Shown in pieces: positions 1 through 8,371 of a DNA stretch of 36,581 nt. Source of the DNA: DASZCR01 sp035942915 (GTDB taxonomy: Bacteria; Acidobacteriota; Blastocatellia; Pyrinomonadales; Pyrinomonadaceae); the NCBI GenBank assembly GCA_035942915.1, contig DASZCR010000159.1:1-36581 (forward strand). The letters are read 5' to 3'. Positions within the stretch are counted from its first letter, which is position 1. Each line of letters starts with the position of its first letter. The position numbers and the translations under genes are program-made. The notes under the pieces are model-generated. The model searched no databases and was not told the DNA's origin. It saw nothing but the letters and a program-made list of their open reading frames with translations.

Positions 1-1
1 G

Positions 2-355
2 GACAAAGACCTGCGCGGGCGCGCGCCCGGCGAGGTGGCGCAGATGCTCTGCCGCGTGGCGAGCATGGAAGCGCCGGGCGGCGAGTGCCGCGTCGTGCTC
101 GACGAGACGGAGGCGTTCGCCGAAGAGTTGCAACAACTCGGCGAGGGCGACGTGCTCGTGATGTTCTACGATAACCTCGCGCCCATCCTCGAACTGCTCG
201 AAAGCTACGGCGCGCGTCCGACGGCGGCCATCGAAGAACACACGGCGGCGCACGCGGCCAACGCTGCCGGACATCGCACGTCGCTCTCCGGGGCGCGCGA
301 AGAGGTCGCCGCGCAGGACGCGAAGCGGCGACGCGAGCATTACGTCTGGCATTGA
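2..355 (+). CDS. cphA: Cyanophycin synthetase-like protein, C-terminal fragment (5' end outside window)
   Basis: This open frame runs in from the left edge and ends at TGA 353-355, so only the last 117 residues are visible. The segment DKDLRGRAPGEVAQML, followed by GEGDVLVMFYDNLAPILELL, matches what I know of the C-terminus of CphA-type ATP-dependent ligases after the Mur-ligase domain. These enzymes build multi-L-arginyl-poly-L-aspartate, a cytoplasmic nitrogen store. The ATP-grasp and Mur-ligase cores lie outside the window, so the assignment rests on the tail alone; another Mur-ligase-like amide ligase is possible. The stop overlaps the start of the asparaginase gene (TGATG), which suggests translational coupling in one transcript. 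Confidence 0.6.
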   Translation, partial: DKDLRGRAPGEVAQMLCRVASMEAPGGECRVVLDETEAFAEELQQLGEGDVLVMFYDNLAPILELLESYGARPTAAIEEHTAAHAANAAGHRTSLSGAREEVAAQDAKRRREHYVWH

Positions 356-1431
356 TGAGCGCGCAGATGAGAGACCATGACGGAGAGATTGCCGTGCCGC
401 TCGTCGAAGTGCGGCGCGGCGAGATTGTCGAGTCGCTGCATCGAGGCCACGTCGCCGTCGTCGATGGCGACGGGCGTCTCGTTGCGAGCCTCGGCGCGCC
501 CGCACAGGTCGCCTACCTGCGCTCTTCCTCGAAGCCACATCAGGCCATCCCCTTCGTCACCTCCGGCGCGGCCGTACGGTTCGGCTTCGACGAGCGCGAA
601 CTTGCCATCGCCTGCGGCTCACATAGCGGCGAACCCTTTCACACAGAGACGGTCGCCGCCATGCTTCGCAAACTCGGACTCGACGAAGGCGCGCTCAAGT
701 GCGGCGCGCACGAGCCTTACAGCGAGGAGACGGCCCGTCACCTGCGCGAGCGCGGCGAGGAGCCTACTCAACTGCACAACAACTGTTCGGGGAAGCACGC
801 GGCGATGCTCGCCGTCGCGCTCCAACTCGGTGCGCCCGTCGCCGAGTACGACCTGCCTGAGTCACCTGTCCAGACGGCCATCCTGCGCGTCATCGAACAG
901 TTTACAGACATGCCCGCGCAGGAGATTGCCATCGGCACGGACGGTTGCGGCGTGCCTTCGTTCGGCGTCCCCGTCCGTGCGATGGCGCTCGCCGCTGCGC
1001 GTCTGGTCGCACCACCGCAGAGTTGGGACGACGCGTTGCGCGCGGCCTGTCAGCGCATCGTCGCGGCCATGACGGCGCATCCACAGATGATTGAAGGCAC
1101 GTCCGAGATGGACACAGAGATTATGCTACGCACGGGCGGGCGGCTCGCGTCGAAGGTGGGCGCTGAAGGCGTCTACACGGCCTCCGTGCTGCCTTGCGAC
1201 GAGTGGCCGCGCGGACTCGGTATCGCGCTCAAACTCGAAGACGGAGACCGCAAGGAACGCGCGCGCCCGGTCGCCGTTATCGAGTTGCTCAGACAACTCG
1301 GCCTCCTCCGCGCAGACGAACTCGAAGCCCTCTCCACATTTGCTTCCGAGACGCTGCGCAACCATCGCGGCGAACGCGTCGGCGAAGTCCGTCCCGCCTT
1401 CGAGTTGGTCTACACACGCGAAAACAATTAA
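355..1431 (+). CDS. L-asparaginase, Rhizobium etli type II (class 3) family
   Basis: The product (358 aa) is expected to hydrolyse L-asparagine to aspartate and ammonia. All landmark residues of the R. etli ReAV-type family are present with a constant offset: S57-S-S-K60 (catalytic Ser/Lys pair), C144-S-G-K147 and C198 in GTDGCG (the cysteine/lysine metal-site set), and a later K in ASKVGAEG. There is no signal peptide, so it is probably cytoplasmic. ATG 355 is chosen because it overlaps the upstream TGA; a TTG codon lies just before it at 352. The overlap with a cyanophycin-synthetase-like gene makes a role in aspartate/asparagine or cyanophycin nitrogen turnover plausible, but that link is inferred from context only. 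Confidence 0.88.
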   Translation: MSAQMRDHDGEIAVPLVEVRRGEIVESLHRGHVAVVDGDGRLVASLGAPAQVAYLRSSSKPHQAIPFVTSGAAVRFGFDERELAIACGSHSGEPFHTETVAAMLRKLGLDEGALKCGAHEPYSEETARHLRERGEEPTQLHNNCSGKHAAMLAVALQLGAPVAEYDLPESPVQTAILRVIEQFTDMPAQEIAIGTDGCGVPSFGVPVRAMALAAARLVAPPQSWDDALRAACQRIVAAMTAHPQMIEGTSEMDTEIMLRTGGRLASKVGAEGVYTASVLPCDEWPRGLGIALKLEDGDRKERARPVAVIELLRQLGLLRADELEALSTFASETLRNHRGERVGEVRPAFELVYTRENN

Positions 1432-1545
1432 CGAGAACAAAAAAATCTTCTCCGAAGTTGTAACCGAAAGGCGCTCGCGCGTGTCTGTACTCTTCGGGAG
1501 ACCCGGTTCTGTCAGGCGCGCGAAATCCGATTGACCTGTGCAGTT

Positions 1546-1572
1546 GGCGTCGTGCGCCGCCCGTTCTATAAT
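1546..1572 (+). promoter_or_regulatory. Possible sigma70-type promoter upstream of the DUF5666/receptor pair
   Basis: A perfect TATAAT lies at 1567-1572, with TTGGCG at 1546-1551 as a weak -35 box (spacer 15, shorter than ideal). A better -35 hexamer, TTGACC at 1533-1538, is too far away. The 266-bp gap between the asparaginase and the next gene shows no other clear signal. The TATAAT stands out in this GC-rich context. Confidence 0.35.
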
Positions 1573-1697
1573 CCGGCTGACCCCATCCACGTAAAAACTT
1601 TCCCCCTTTTCGAGTCAGAGCGAGTCGAACGTGTGTCGAATCAGGCGACGCCGCGCGGCGGTGCGCGTGTGTTGTAGTTCGAGGCGTCAAAGGAAGA

Positions 1698-3029
1698 ATG
1701 AGGACGAGCGAGATGAGAAGTTTGCTGGCAGTCTGTTTGTTGGGCGCGTGTCTGTCCGTCGTCGGGACGCCGCGTGAGGTACGCGCGCAGGCGACGGGTG
1801 GCGGGACGCAGGCAGCGTCGTCGCCGCAGCAGTCCGACGCTGCGCAGAGACGCGCGGTCGGCGAGGTGTTATCGGTTGACGCGGCGGCTCGCCGTCTCGT
1901 CGTACGCACTGATGCGGGCGAGAGCGTGACGGTCGAGGCGGGCGAGCGGACGAGCATCTCGCGCCTGCCGGCCGGAGCGACGACGCAGGACAAGGCCGTC
2001 AAGATTTCCTTCTCCGAAATTGCCGTCGGCGAACGCGTCTTCGTTCGTGGCGACGCGGGCGCTGATGCGGCACTCGCCGCGCGACAGATTGTCGTCACGC
2101 CTGCGACGGCGGCCGGACAGGCCGGAGGCGACGCGATGCGTGCCGGGCGCGGCCTCGTCGGACAGATTACGGCGCTGAACGCCGGTCGGCGTGAGATTAC
2201 GGTTGAGACGCGCGGGCGCGAAGGCGGTCAGAGCGTGACGGTCGCGCTCGCCTCCGACGCGGCGCGCATCCGTCGCTTCGCTCCCGACTCGCTCAACCCA
2301 ACCGACGCCGTGACAGCCTCCTTCGCAGACCTGCGCGTCGGCGACCAATTGCGCGCCACAGGCGAGCGCAGCGCCGACGGCACACGCTTCACGGCCGAAG
2401 AGATTGTCTCCGGCTCCATCCTGCGCATCGGCGGGACGGTCACGGCCGTCAACGCGGCGGCGGGCGAGATAACCGTTAAGGCCGAGCAGACGGGACAGAC
2501 GCACACCATCGCCCTCGGCCGCCGCTCGATGCTCAGACGCATCCCGCAGGAGGTCTCCGACTCGCTCACCCAACAGGACGAGCAGCGCCGCGCCGAGCGA
2601 CGCGAGCAGCGCAGAGAAGCGTCCGCCGCAGGCGGCGCACAGCAGCAGCAGCAGCCTTCTCAACAGCAGGGAGCGGCGGGCAATGAACGCGCCGAGCGAC
2701 GCGGCAACGGCGACGGACGCGGCGGACGCGGCGGGCGCGGTGGTGGCGGCGGCGCAGGCGGTCGCAATCTGATGCAGATGCTCGAAAACCTGCCCGCGCT
2801 CACAATAGACGAAATCAAGAAAGGCGACACCGTGCTGCTCACCATCACGACGAGCGGCAAGGACACTTCGCGCGGCACGGCCGTCACGCTGCTCACGGGC
2901 GACCCGGCCTTCCTCGCGCGCCTGCGTCGCTTTCAAGGTCGCGGCGGGCGCGAGGGTCAGGGCATGAGTCCCGGCCTCCCCGGTGATGTCATCGGCGGCG
3001 GTGTGCCCAACCCGCGCGACCAACCATAG
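1698..3029 (+). CDS. Secreted DUF5666 repeat protein
   Basis: The 443-residue product starts with a cleavable signal peptide (hydrophobic LLAVCLLGACLSVVG, then a likely cut near REVRAQA). Three successive beta-rich repeats of the DUF5666 kind follow. Each opens with V-G/G-x-(V/I)-x-x-(V/L)-(D/N)-A and continues with a value/threshold segment, starting near residues 54, 150 and 246. A low-complexity Q/R/G-rich linker (about 293-352) separates them from a last segment, LTIDEIKKGDTVLLT, that resembles a degenerate repeat. The exact role is unknown; the family is exported and OB-like. A second start at ATG 1713 has better ribosome-site spacing (AGGA at 1701-1704) and still keeps the signal peptide. 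The receptor gene lies 54 bp downstream on the same strand, so the two are probably co-transcribed. Confidence 0.8.
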   Translation: MRTSEMRSLLAVCLLGACLSVVGTPREVRAQATGGGTQAASSPQQSDAAQRRAVGEVLSVDAAARRLVVRTDAGESVTVEAGERTSISRLPAGATTQDKAVKISFSEIAVGERVFVRGDAGADAALAARQIVVTPATAAGQAGGDAMRAGRGLVGQITALNAGRREITVETRGREGGQSVTVALASDAARIRRFAPDSLNPTDAVTASFADLRVGDQLRATGERSADGTRFTAEEIVSGSILRIGGTVTAVNAAAGEITVKAEQTGQTHTIALGRRSMLRRIPQEVSDSLTQQDEQRRAERREQRREASAAGGAQQQQQPSQQQGAAGNERAERRGNGDGRGGRGGRGGGGGAGGRNLMQMLENLPALTIDEIKKGDTVLLTITTSGKDTSRGTAVTLLTGDPAFLARLRRFQGRGGREGQGMSPGLPGDVIGGGVPNPRDQP

Positions 3030-3083
3030 GTTTTTTGTCAGCGCAGAGTTCGTTTCATCGATTAAGGCAGAGGAACAAAAGGG

Positions 3084-6000
3084 ATGTTGAAAATTCTTGG
3101 AGGCGCACGCCTGCGTGCGCTGGCTCTCGTCTGGTGCGCGATTATCGCGTGCACGTTTGCCGTCAGTGCGCAGCAGCAATCGTCGGGCACTTTGCGCGGC
3201 GTCGTGACGGACGAGGTTGGCGCTGTCATCATCGGCGCGACTGTGACGGTGGCCGATGCAGCCGGAGTCGAGCGCACGGCGACGACCGACGAGGAAGGTC
3301 GTTATACCTTCTCGTCGCTTCCGCCCGGACGCTACACCGTGCGTGCGTCGGCCACCGGCTTCGCTCTCTACGAGAACCTCGGCGTCGAAGTCGCCGCCGG
3401 TCGCGGCGACCCGCTCGACATCACGCTCTCGGTCGCCATCGAGCAGGAGACCGTCACCGTCACGGCCGAAGCGCCCATCTCGACCGAGCCGGAAAACAAC
3501 GCGGGCGCAGTCGTCCTGCGCGGCGCAGACTTGGATGCCTTGCCGGATGACCCGGACGACCTCGCCGAAGCTCTCGAAGCTCTCGCCGGCCCTTCGGCCG
3601 GACAGGGCGGCGGGCAGACCTTCATCGACGGCTTCACCGGCGGACGCCTTCCGCCGAAGGAGTCCATCCGCGAGATTCGCATCAACCGTAATCCCTTCTC
3701 CGCCGAGTACGAACGGCTCGGCTATGGCCGCGTCGAGATTTTCACCAAGCCCGGCACAGACCGCATGCGCGGTCAGGCTTTCTTCAACTTCAACGACGAG
3801 AGCCTCAACGCGCGCAACCCCTTCGCCTTCGCGCGCGCGCCCTTTCAGTCGCGCCGCTACGGCGGCAACCTGTCAGGCCCCATCAAACCGGGTCGCGCCT
3901 CCTTCTTCCTCGACTTCGAGCGGCGCGAGATAGACGACAACGACGTGGTCAACGCCGTCGTCCTCGACCCCTCGCTCAACATCGTCGGCTTCAACCAGAG
4001 TTTGCTCTCGCCCGTCCGGCGCACGACCTTCAGCCCGCGCCTCGACTATCAGTTGAACCCGACGAACACGCTCGTCGCGCGTTACACCTACGAGCGCAGC
4101 CGCCGCGAGAACGCGGGCGTCGGCGATTTCAACCTGCCGGAACGCGCCTTCAACACTGCGAACACGCAGCACACCTTACAACTGACGGAGACGGCCGTCA
4201 TCAACCAGAAGGTGATTAACGAGACGCGCTTCCAGTACGTGCGCGAGCGTCGGCGACAGGAGGGCGAAACGCCCGCGCCCACCTTGCGCGTGCTCGAAGC
4301 CTTCACGGGCGGCGGCGCGCAGGTCGGCCTCTCGCTCAACAACGAAGACCGCTTCGAGTTGTCGAACTACACCTCATGGTCGGTCGGCAACCATTCTCTG
4401 CGTGCGGGCGCGCGCCTGCGCAGCCTCCGCATCACAGACATCTCGCCGCAGAACTTCGCCGGGACGGTCACTTTCGCAGGCGGGCTTGCGCCGCAACTCG
4501 ACGCCAATAATCAAATCGTCTTCGACGCGACGGGTCAGCCCGTGCTCGTCCCCATCACGAGTATCGAACGTTTCCGCCGCACGCTGCTCTTGCAGAATCT
4601 CGCGCTGACACCGGCCGAGATACGCGCGCGCGGCGGCGGCGCGACACAGTTCTCCATCGCGGGCGGCAACCCGCAGGCGAGCGTTACGCAGACCGACTTC
4701 GGCCCCTTCATACAGGACGACTGGCGTCTGCGCCCCGACTTCACGCTCTCGCTCGGCCTGCGCTACGAAGCGCAGACGAACGTGAGCAATAATCTCAACT
4801 TCGCGCCGCGCGTCGCCTTCGCGTGGTCGCCGCGCACGGGCGGACAACAGGGCGCTCCGCAAACCGTGATTCGAGGCGGCTTCGGCATCTTCTACGAACG
4901 CTTTGCCGAGAGCCTCACGTTGCAGGCCAACCGCTTCAACGGCGAGAACCAGCGGCAGTTCGTCGTGACGGGCGCAACCGACGCCGGTCTCGGTGTGCTC
5001 AATCAACTTCGTTTCAACGCCGACGGCACTATCGCCAACATCCCGACCATCGAACAGTTGACAGGCTTCAACGTGCAACAGACCGTGCGCCGCGTGGCTG
5101 AAGACATCCGCTCGCCCTACACCATGCAGGCCGCGCTCAGCGTCGAACGACAGTTGCCTTATCGCGTCACGCTCTCGGTCAACTTCATCACGGCGCGCAC
5201 GCTCCACGTCCTGCGCTCGCGCAACATCAACGCGCCGCTGCCCGGCACGACCGACGCCAACGGGCGCGGCGGCGTCCGTCCCATCGCCGGACTCGGCAAC
5301 ATCTTCCAGTACGAATCGAGCGGACGCTTCAATCAAAATCAGTTAATCGTGAGCGCCAACAATCGTCTCAGTCGTCGCTTCACGCTCTTTGCCACTTACA
5401 CCTTGAACAGCGCGCACAGCGACACGGACGGCGCAAACACCTTCCCGACGAATCAGTACGACCTGACGAACGAGTACGGGCGCTCCGTTCAAGACATTCG
5501 TCATCGACTGTTCATCGGCGGCTCGCTGACCGCGCCATGGAACATCCGTCTCAACCCGTTCATCGTCGCCAACTCAGGACGCCCCTTCAACATCACGACG
5601 GGACGCGACACCAACGGCGACACGCTCTTCACGGAGCGACCGGCCTTCGCCACAGACCTCTCGAAGCCGGGCATCGTCGTCACGCGCTTCGGCGCGTTCG
5701 ACCCGAACCCCGCGCCCGGTCAGCCCATCATCCCGCGCAACTTCGGCACAGGGCCGTCCTTCTTCACAGTCAACATGCGCGTTAGCCGCACGTTCGGCTT
5801 CGGTGATGTCCCGGCAGACGCGGGCGCTGGTGGCGGCGGCGGTGGCGGCGGTGGTGGCCGTCGCGGCGGGGGTGGTTTTGGCGGTGGTGGTGGCGGCGGC
5901 GAGGGAGGCGGCGCGGAAGGCCGTTACAGCCTGACCGTCTCGGCCAATATCCAGAACCTCTTCAACAACACGAACCTCGGCACGCCCATCGGCAACCTCA

Positions 6001-6119
6001 GTTCCTCGCTCTTCGGTCAGTCGGTGACGACCTCCGGCGGCTTCGGCGGCGGAGGCGGAGGCGGCAACCCTTCGGCGGGCAATCGTCGCATCGAACTACA
6101 GGTGCGCTTCAACTTCTGA
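3084..6119 (+). CDS. TonB-dependent receptor-like outer-membrane protein with N-terminal carboxypeptidase-regulatory domain (Oar-like)
   Basis: The 1011-residue product has a signal peptide ending near VSAQQQ. A carboxypeptidase-regulatory-like beta-sandwich follows at about 33-115 (GxVTDEVGAVIIGATVTV...GRYTFSSLPPGRYTV). A plug-like region comes next (ETVTVTAEAP, then FIDGF and IREIRINRNPFSAEYERLGYGRVEIFTKPG), then a long beta-barrel ending in aromatic RFNF, as outer-membrane proteins do. A strongly glycine-rich stretch at about 913-947 lies in a late loop. Oar-type receptors are numerous in Acidobacteriota and are thought to import polymers or peptides; the substrate cannot be read here. ATG 3084 has GAGG about 10 bases upstream. 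It follows the DUF5666 gene closely. Confidence 0.88.
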   Translation: MLKILGGARLRALALVWCAIIACTFAVSAQQQSSGTLRGVVTDEVGAVIIGATVTVADAAGVERTATTDEEGRYTFSSLPPGRYTVRASATGFALYENLGVEVAAGRGDPLDITLSVAIEQETVTVTAEAPISTEPENNAGAVVLRGADLDALPDDPDDLAEALEALAGPSAGQGGGQTFIDGFTGGRLPPKESIREIRINRNPFSAEYERLGYGRVEIFTKPGTDRMRGQAFFNFNDESLNARNPFAFARAPFQSRRYGGNLSGPIKPGRASFFLDFERREIDDNDVVNAVVLDPSLNIVGFNQSLLSPVRRTTFSPRLDYQLNPTNTLVARYTYERSRRENAGVGDFNLPERAFNTANTQHTLQLTETAVINQKVINETRFQYVRERRRQEGETPAPTLRVLEAFTGGGAQVGLSLNNEDRFELSNYTSWSVGNHSLRAGARLRSLRITDISPQNFAGTVTFAGGLAPQLDANNQIVFDATGQPVLVPITSIERFRRTLLLQNLALTPAEIRARGGGATQFSIAGGNPQASVTQTDFGPFIQDDWRLRPDFTLSLGLRYEAQTNVSNNLNFAPRVAFAWSPRTGGQQGAPQTVIRGGFGIFYERFAESLTLQANRFNGENQRQFVVTGATDAGLGVLNQLRFNADGTIANIPTIEQLTGFNVQQTVRRVAEDIRSPYTMQAALSVERQLPYRVTLSVNFITARTLHVLRSRNINAPLPGTTDANGRGGVRPIAGLGNIFQYESSGRFNQNQLIVSANNRLSRRFTLFATYTLNSAHSDTDGANTFPTNQYDLTNEYGRSVQDIRHRLFIGGSLTAPWNIRLNPFIVANSGRPFNITTGRDTNGDTLFTERPAFATDLSKPGIVVTRFGAFDPNPAPGQPIIPRNFGTGPSFFTVNMRVSRTFGFGDVPADAGAGGGGGGGGGGRRGGGGFGGGGGGGEGGGAEGRYSLTVSANIQNLFNNTNLGTPIGNLSSSLFGQSVTTSGGFGGGGGGGNPSAGNRRIELQVRFNF

Positions 6120-6141
6120 GAGTCGCAAACTGCGAATAATT

Positions 6142-6176
6142 TTGCAGGGGCAGGGGAGTTATCCTTTGCCCCTAAC
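6142..6176. repeat. Degenerate copy of a dispersed palindromic repeat
   Basis: The sequence reads TTGCAGGGGCAGGGG, a short centre, then TTTGCCCCTAACG. It can fold as a hairpin through GGGGCA/TGCCCC and resembles the cleaner copy at 7993-8027. It lies in the 164-bp gap after the receptor gene. No other clear signal is visible in that gap. Confidence 0.55.
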
Positions 6177-6283
6177 GCTTTTGGACGCTACAGCGGGCGA
6201 AAAAAATCCACGTCGTCTGATCTCTCCGTATCAAGAGTTACGCGTTAGCGTGTAGGGCAGAATCTTGAGACGAGGAGTTGATG

Positions 6284-7354
6284 ATGAGTACAGCCATGAT
6301 GATTGAGCCGACGGACTTGAGCGCGACGGGGACGACCGATGCGGGCGTGCCGCCGCAGGCCGCACTGACGCAGATGATTTCCGGTTTCATGATTTCACAG
6401 TCGCTCTACGTCGTGACGAAACTCGGCGTGCCAGACCTGCTGGCCGAAGGTGCGCGGGGCGTCGAAGAGCTCGCGCAAGCGACGGGCGCGCACGCGCCTT
6501 CGCTCTATCGCTTCATGCGCGCGCTGGCCGGGTGCGGCGTCTTCTCACAGACCGACGACGGACGCTTTCGTCTGACGCCGCTCTCCGAACTGCTGCGCGC
6601 GGACGTGCCGGGGTCGCAACGCGACTTCGCCATCTTCATGGGCGAGGAGTGGCACTGGCGCGCCTGGGGCGAGGCGCTCCACAGCGCGAAGACCGGCGAG
6701 AAGGCTTGGGAGCACGTCTACGGCGTCGAAATCTTTCCCTACCTCGCCCAGCACAAGGAGGCGGCCGACGTGTTCGACCGCGCGATGACGAGTCTCTCGC
6801 GCATGGTGGCCGCATCGGTCGTCGAAAGCTACGACTTCTCCGGCATCGAGAAGCTGGCAGACATCGCGGGCGGTCACGGCAGCCTGCTGGCCGAAATTCT
6901 CAAGGCCAATCCGCACCTGTCGGGCGTGCTCTTCGACGTGCCGCAGGTGATTGCGGGTGCGGGCGAGGTGCTCGACAAAGAAGGCGTGGCCGGACGGGTG
7001 GAGTTGGTCGGCGGAGACTTCTTCGAGAGCGTGCCCGCAGGCGCGGACGCCTACCTGATGAAGCACATCATTCACGACTGGGACGAAGAGCGCGCGCTGG
7101 CGATTCTCAAGAACTGTCACCGCGCGATGCCTGAGCGCGGTCGTCTGCTGCTGGTCGAGATGGTCATCCCGCGCGGCGACGAGCCGCACTTCGGTAAGAT
7201 TCAAGACCTCGAAATGCTTCTCATTCCGGGCGGGCGCGAACGCACCGAGGACGAGTACAGAGAACTGCTGGCGGCGGCTGGCTTCCGCCTGACGCGCGTC
7301 GTCCCGACGCGTTCGCCGATGAGCATCGTCGAGGGCGTCAAGACGGACGCGTAA
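6284..7354 (+). CDS. SAM-dependent O-methyltransferase (plant-type OMT / acetylserotonin OMT-like family)
   Basis: The product (356 aa) has the two-part architecture of this family. An N-terminal winged-helix dimerisation region (about 25-105, with LGVPDLLAEG and LYRFMRALAGCGVF) precedes a Rossmann methyltransferase domain carrying LADIAGGHGSLLAEIL (SAM motif I) and KHIIHDWDEERALAIL. The latter contains the family's catalytic His-Asp. The substrate is probably a small phenolic or secondary-metabolite hydroxyl, but it cannot be read from the sequence. Three possible starts are crowded together (TTG 6278, ATG 6281, ATG 6284). The AGGAG at 6273-6277 is best spaced (6 bases) for ATG 6284. The gene stands alone between two intergenic gaps. 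Confidence 0.85.
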   Translation: MSTAMMIEPTDLSATGTTDAGVPPQAALTQMISGFMISQSLYVVTKLGVPDLLAEGARGVEELAQATGAHAPSLYRFMRALAGCGVFSQTDDGRFRLTPLSELLRADVPGSQRDFAIFMGEEWHWRAWGEALHSAKTGEKAWEHVYGVEIFPYLAQHKEAADVFDRAMTSLSRMVAASVVESYDFSGIEKLADIAGGHGSLLAEILKANPHLSGVLFDVPQVIAGAGEVLDKEGVAGRVELVGGDFFESVPAGADAYLMKHIIHDWDEERALAILKNCHRAMPERGRLLLVEMVIPRGDEPHFGKIQDLEMLLIPGGRERTEDEYRELLAAAGFRLTRVVPTRSPMSIVEGVKTDA

Positions 7355-7406
7355 AAGCTCTGGGCAGCCGCGCACGGCGCGGATAGGTGAAGGGGGGCGC
7401 AGAGAG

Positions 7407-7440
7407 GGCTTCGGTTCATGAACCGAAGCCTTCGGCCTTT
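7407..7440 (+). terminator. Perfect 12-bp-arm hairpin after the O-methyltransferase gene
   Basis: Positions 7407-7430 form a perfect 24-base palindrome (arms GGCTTCGGTTCA / TGAACCGAAGCC) followed by TTCGGCCTTTT. The weak T-tract makes termination likely but not certain. The rest of the 351-bp gap from 7355 to 7705 holds no gene or other clear signal. Confidence 0.6.
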
Positions 7441-7705
7441 TCGGAGCGAAAAATTCGCCCCGCCATCCGTCGGCGCACGGCGCGCGTATAGAAGTGTGTG
7501 CGCGAAGCAATCTGTCACGTCAAGCCTGATCCCGCGCGGCGCGATTTCGCGCGTTAGTTGATAGGGGAAACGCTGTTCGACATCGTCCACGAAGTTTATT
7601 TCGCATTGAGGTGAGCACGGCGCAAGTTCGCGACGGGCAGGCCATTCTAAGGGCAAACGGGGTCTAATTCTCAGGGCAAGACGGTTACAGGAGGTACACA
7701 AAGCG

Positions 7706-7948
7706 ATGCTTTACGTTTATATCATCATCTCGATAATGGTCGGCAGCGCACTGCTGGCTCTCATCTCGGAAGCTTTCACCTACGAAGTGTCGCGCGTCTT
7801 TGAATCGGCGCTCGAACGCGTCGAGTACAGGCTGGCACTCAGACAGGCGCGCCGCGCAGAGTTGCGCGCCCAACGGCGCATGAGCAACAGCACGACCGCC
7901 GCTGCCTCCGGACTCGGCTACGGTGTCTCATACGTGCCGCGCGCTTGA
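7706..7948 (+). CDS. Small single-pass membrane protein, unknown function
   Basis: This 80-residue protein begins with a hydrophobic segment (about residues 2-22, YVYIIISIMVGSALLALI). A charged helix rich in Arg/Glu follows (about 25-60, RVFESALERVEYRLALRQARRAELRAQRR), then a short Ser/Thr/Ala tail. I do not recognise a family. It is supported as real by an excellent ribosome site, AGGAGGT at 7689-7695, ten bases before the ATG. It probably sits in the inner membrane with a cytoplasmic amphipathic helix, and has no operon partner. Confidence 0.65.
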   Translation: MLYVYIIISIMVGSALLALISEAFTYEVSRVFESALERVEYRLALRQARRAELRAQRRMSNSTTAAASGLGYGVSYVPRA

Positions 7949-7992
7949 TTTCGGAGGCGCGCGCCCGGATACTGCGGAACGTGAAATGAACT

Positions 7993-8027
7993 TTGTAGGG
8001 GCAGAGGATTAATCCTCGCCCCTACAA
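7993..8027. repeat. Dispersed palindromic repeat, intact copy
   Basis: TTGTAGGGGCAGAGGATT at 7993-8010 faces AATCCTCGCCCCTACAA at 8011-8027: 17 paired positions, one bulged A and almost no loop. The copy at 6142-6176 shares the GGGGCA...GCCCC core. It resembles REP/MITE-type intergenic palindromes and lies just upstream of the ykgJ ribosome site, so it could also act as a transcript hairpin. Confidence 0.7.
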
Positions 8028-8050
8028 TTCTTCTGGAGAAGAGAGCCGCG

Positions 8051-8371
8051 ATGGAATGTCGGAGCGGGTGCGGGGCATGTTGCGTCGCGCCTTCCATCTC
8101 GTCGCCGATACCGGGGATGCCGCAGGGTAAACCGGCGGGCGTCAGGTGCGTGCAGTTGACGGCGGACGAACGCTGTCTGTTGTTCGGACGACCCGAACGC
8201 CCGGCCGTCTGCGCGAGCCTGCGCCCGTCGGAAGAGATGTGTGGAGAGTCGCGTGCGGATGCTTACGCGCGTCTGACGTTTCTCGAATGCGCGACCGCTT
8301 CGGAGGAGCGTGCGTCTCAGGATTTATCGGCCAAGAGCGGCAGCGGGTTGATGGCTCCGCCCGCCGCGTAG
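8051..8371 (+). CDS. ykgJ: YkgJ-family cysteine-cluster protein
   Basis: The 106-residue product begins MECRSGCGACCVAPSIS and continues with SSPIPGMPQGKPAGVRC, closely matching the E. coli YkgJ type of UPF0153/zinc-or-iron-chelating cysteine-cluster proteins. The conserved cysteines are C3, C7, C10, C11 and C33, with further cysteines at C43, C54, C63 and C80. The molecular role is unknown; metal binding is the family expectation. A ribosome site (GGAGA about 8035-8040) precedes the ATG. Its last 55 bases overlap the convergent M23 peptidase gene. The final ~20 residues (ASQDLSAKSGSG...) differ from the family core and lie in the overlap. Confidence 0.85.
   Translation: MECRSGCGACCVAPSISSPIPGMPQGKPAGVRCVQLTADERCLLFGRPERPAVCASLRPSEEMCGESRADAYARLTFLECATASEERASQDLSAKSGSGLMAPPAA

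Noticed and set aside
1869..3179. Long minus-strand frame opposite the DUF5666 gene
   Set aside because: It mirrors a gene with a signal peptide and recognisable repeats; the composition is that of antisense GC-rich frames. The same applies to minus frames at 4374-5336 and 6545-7510.
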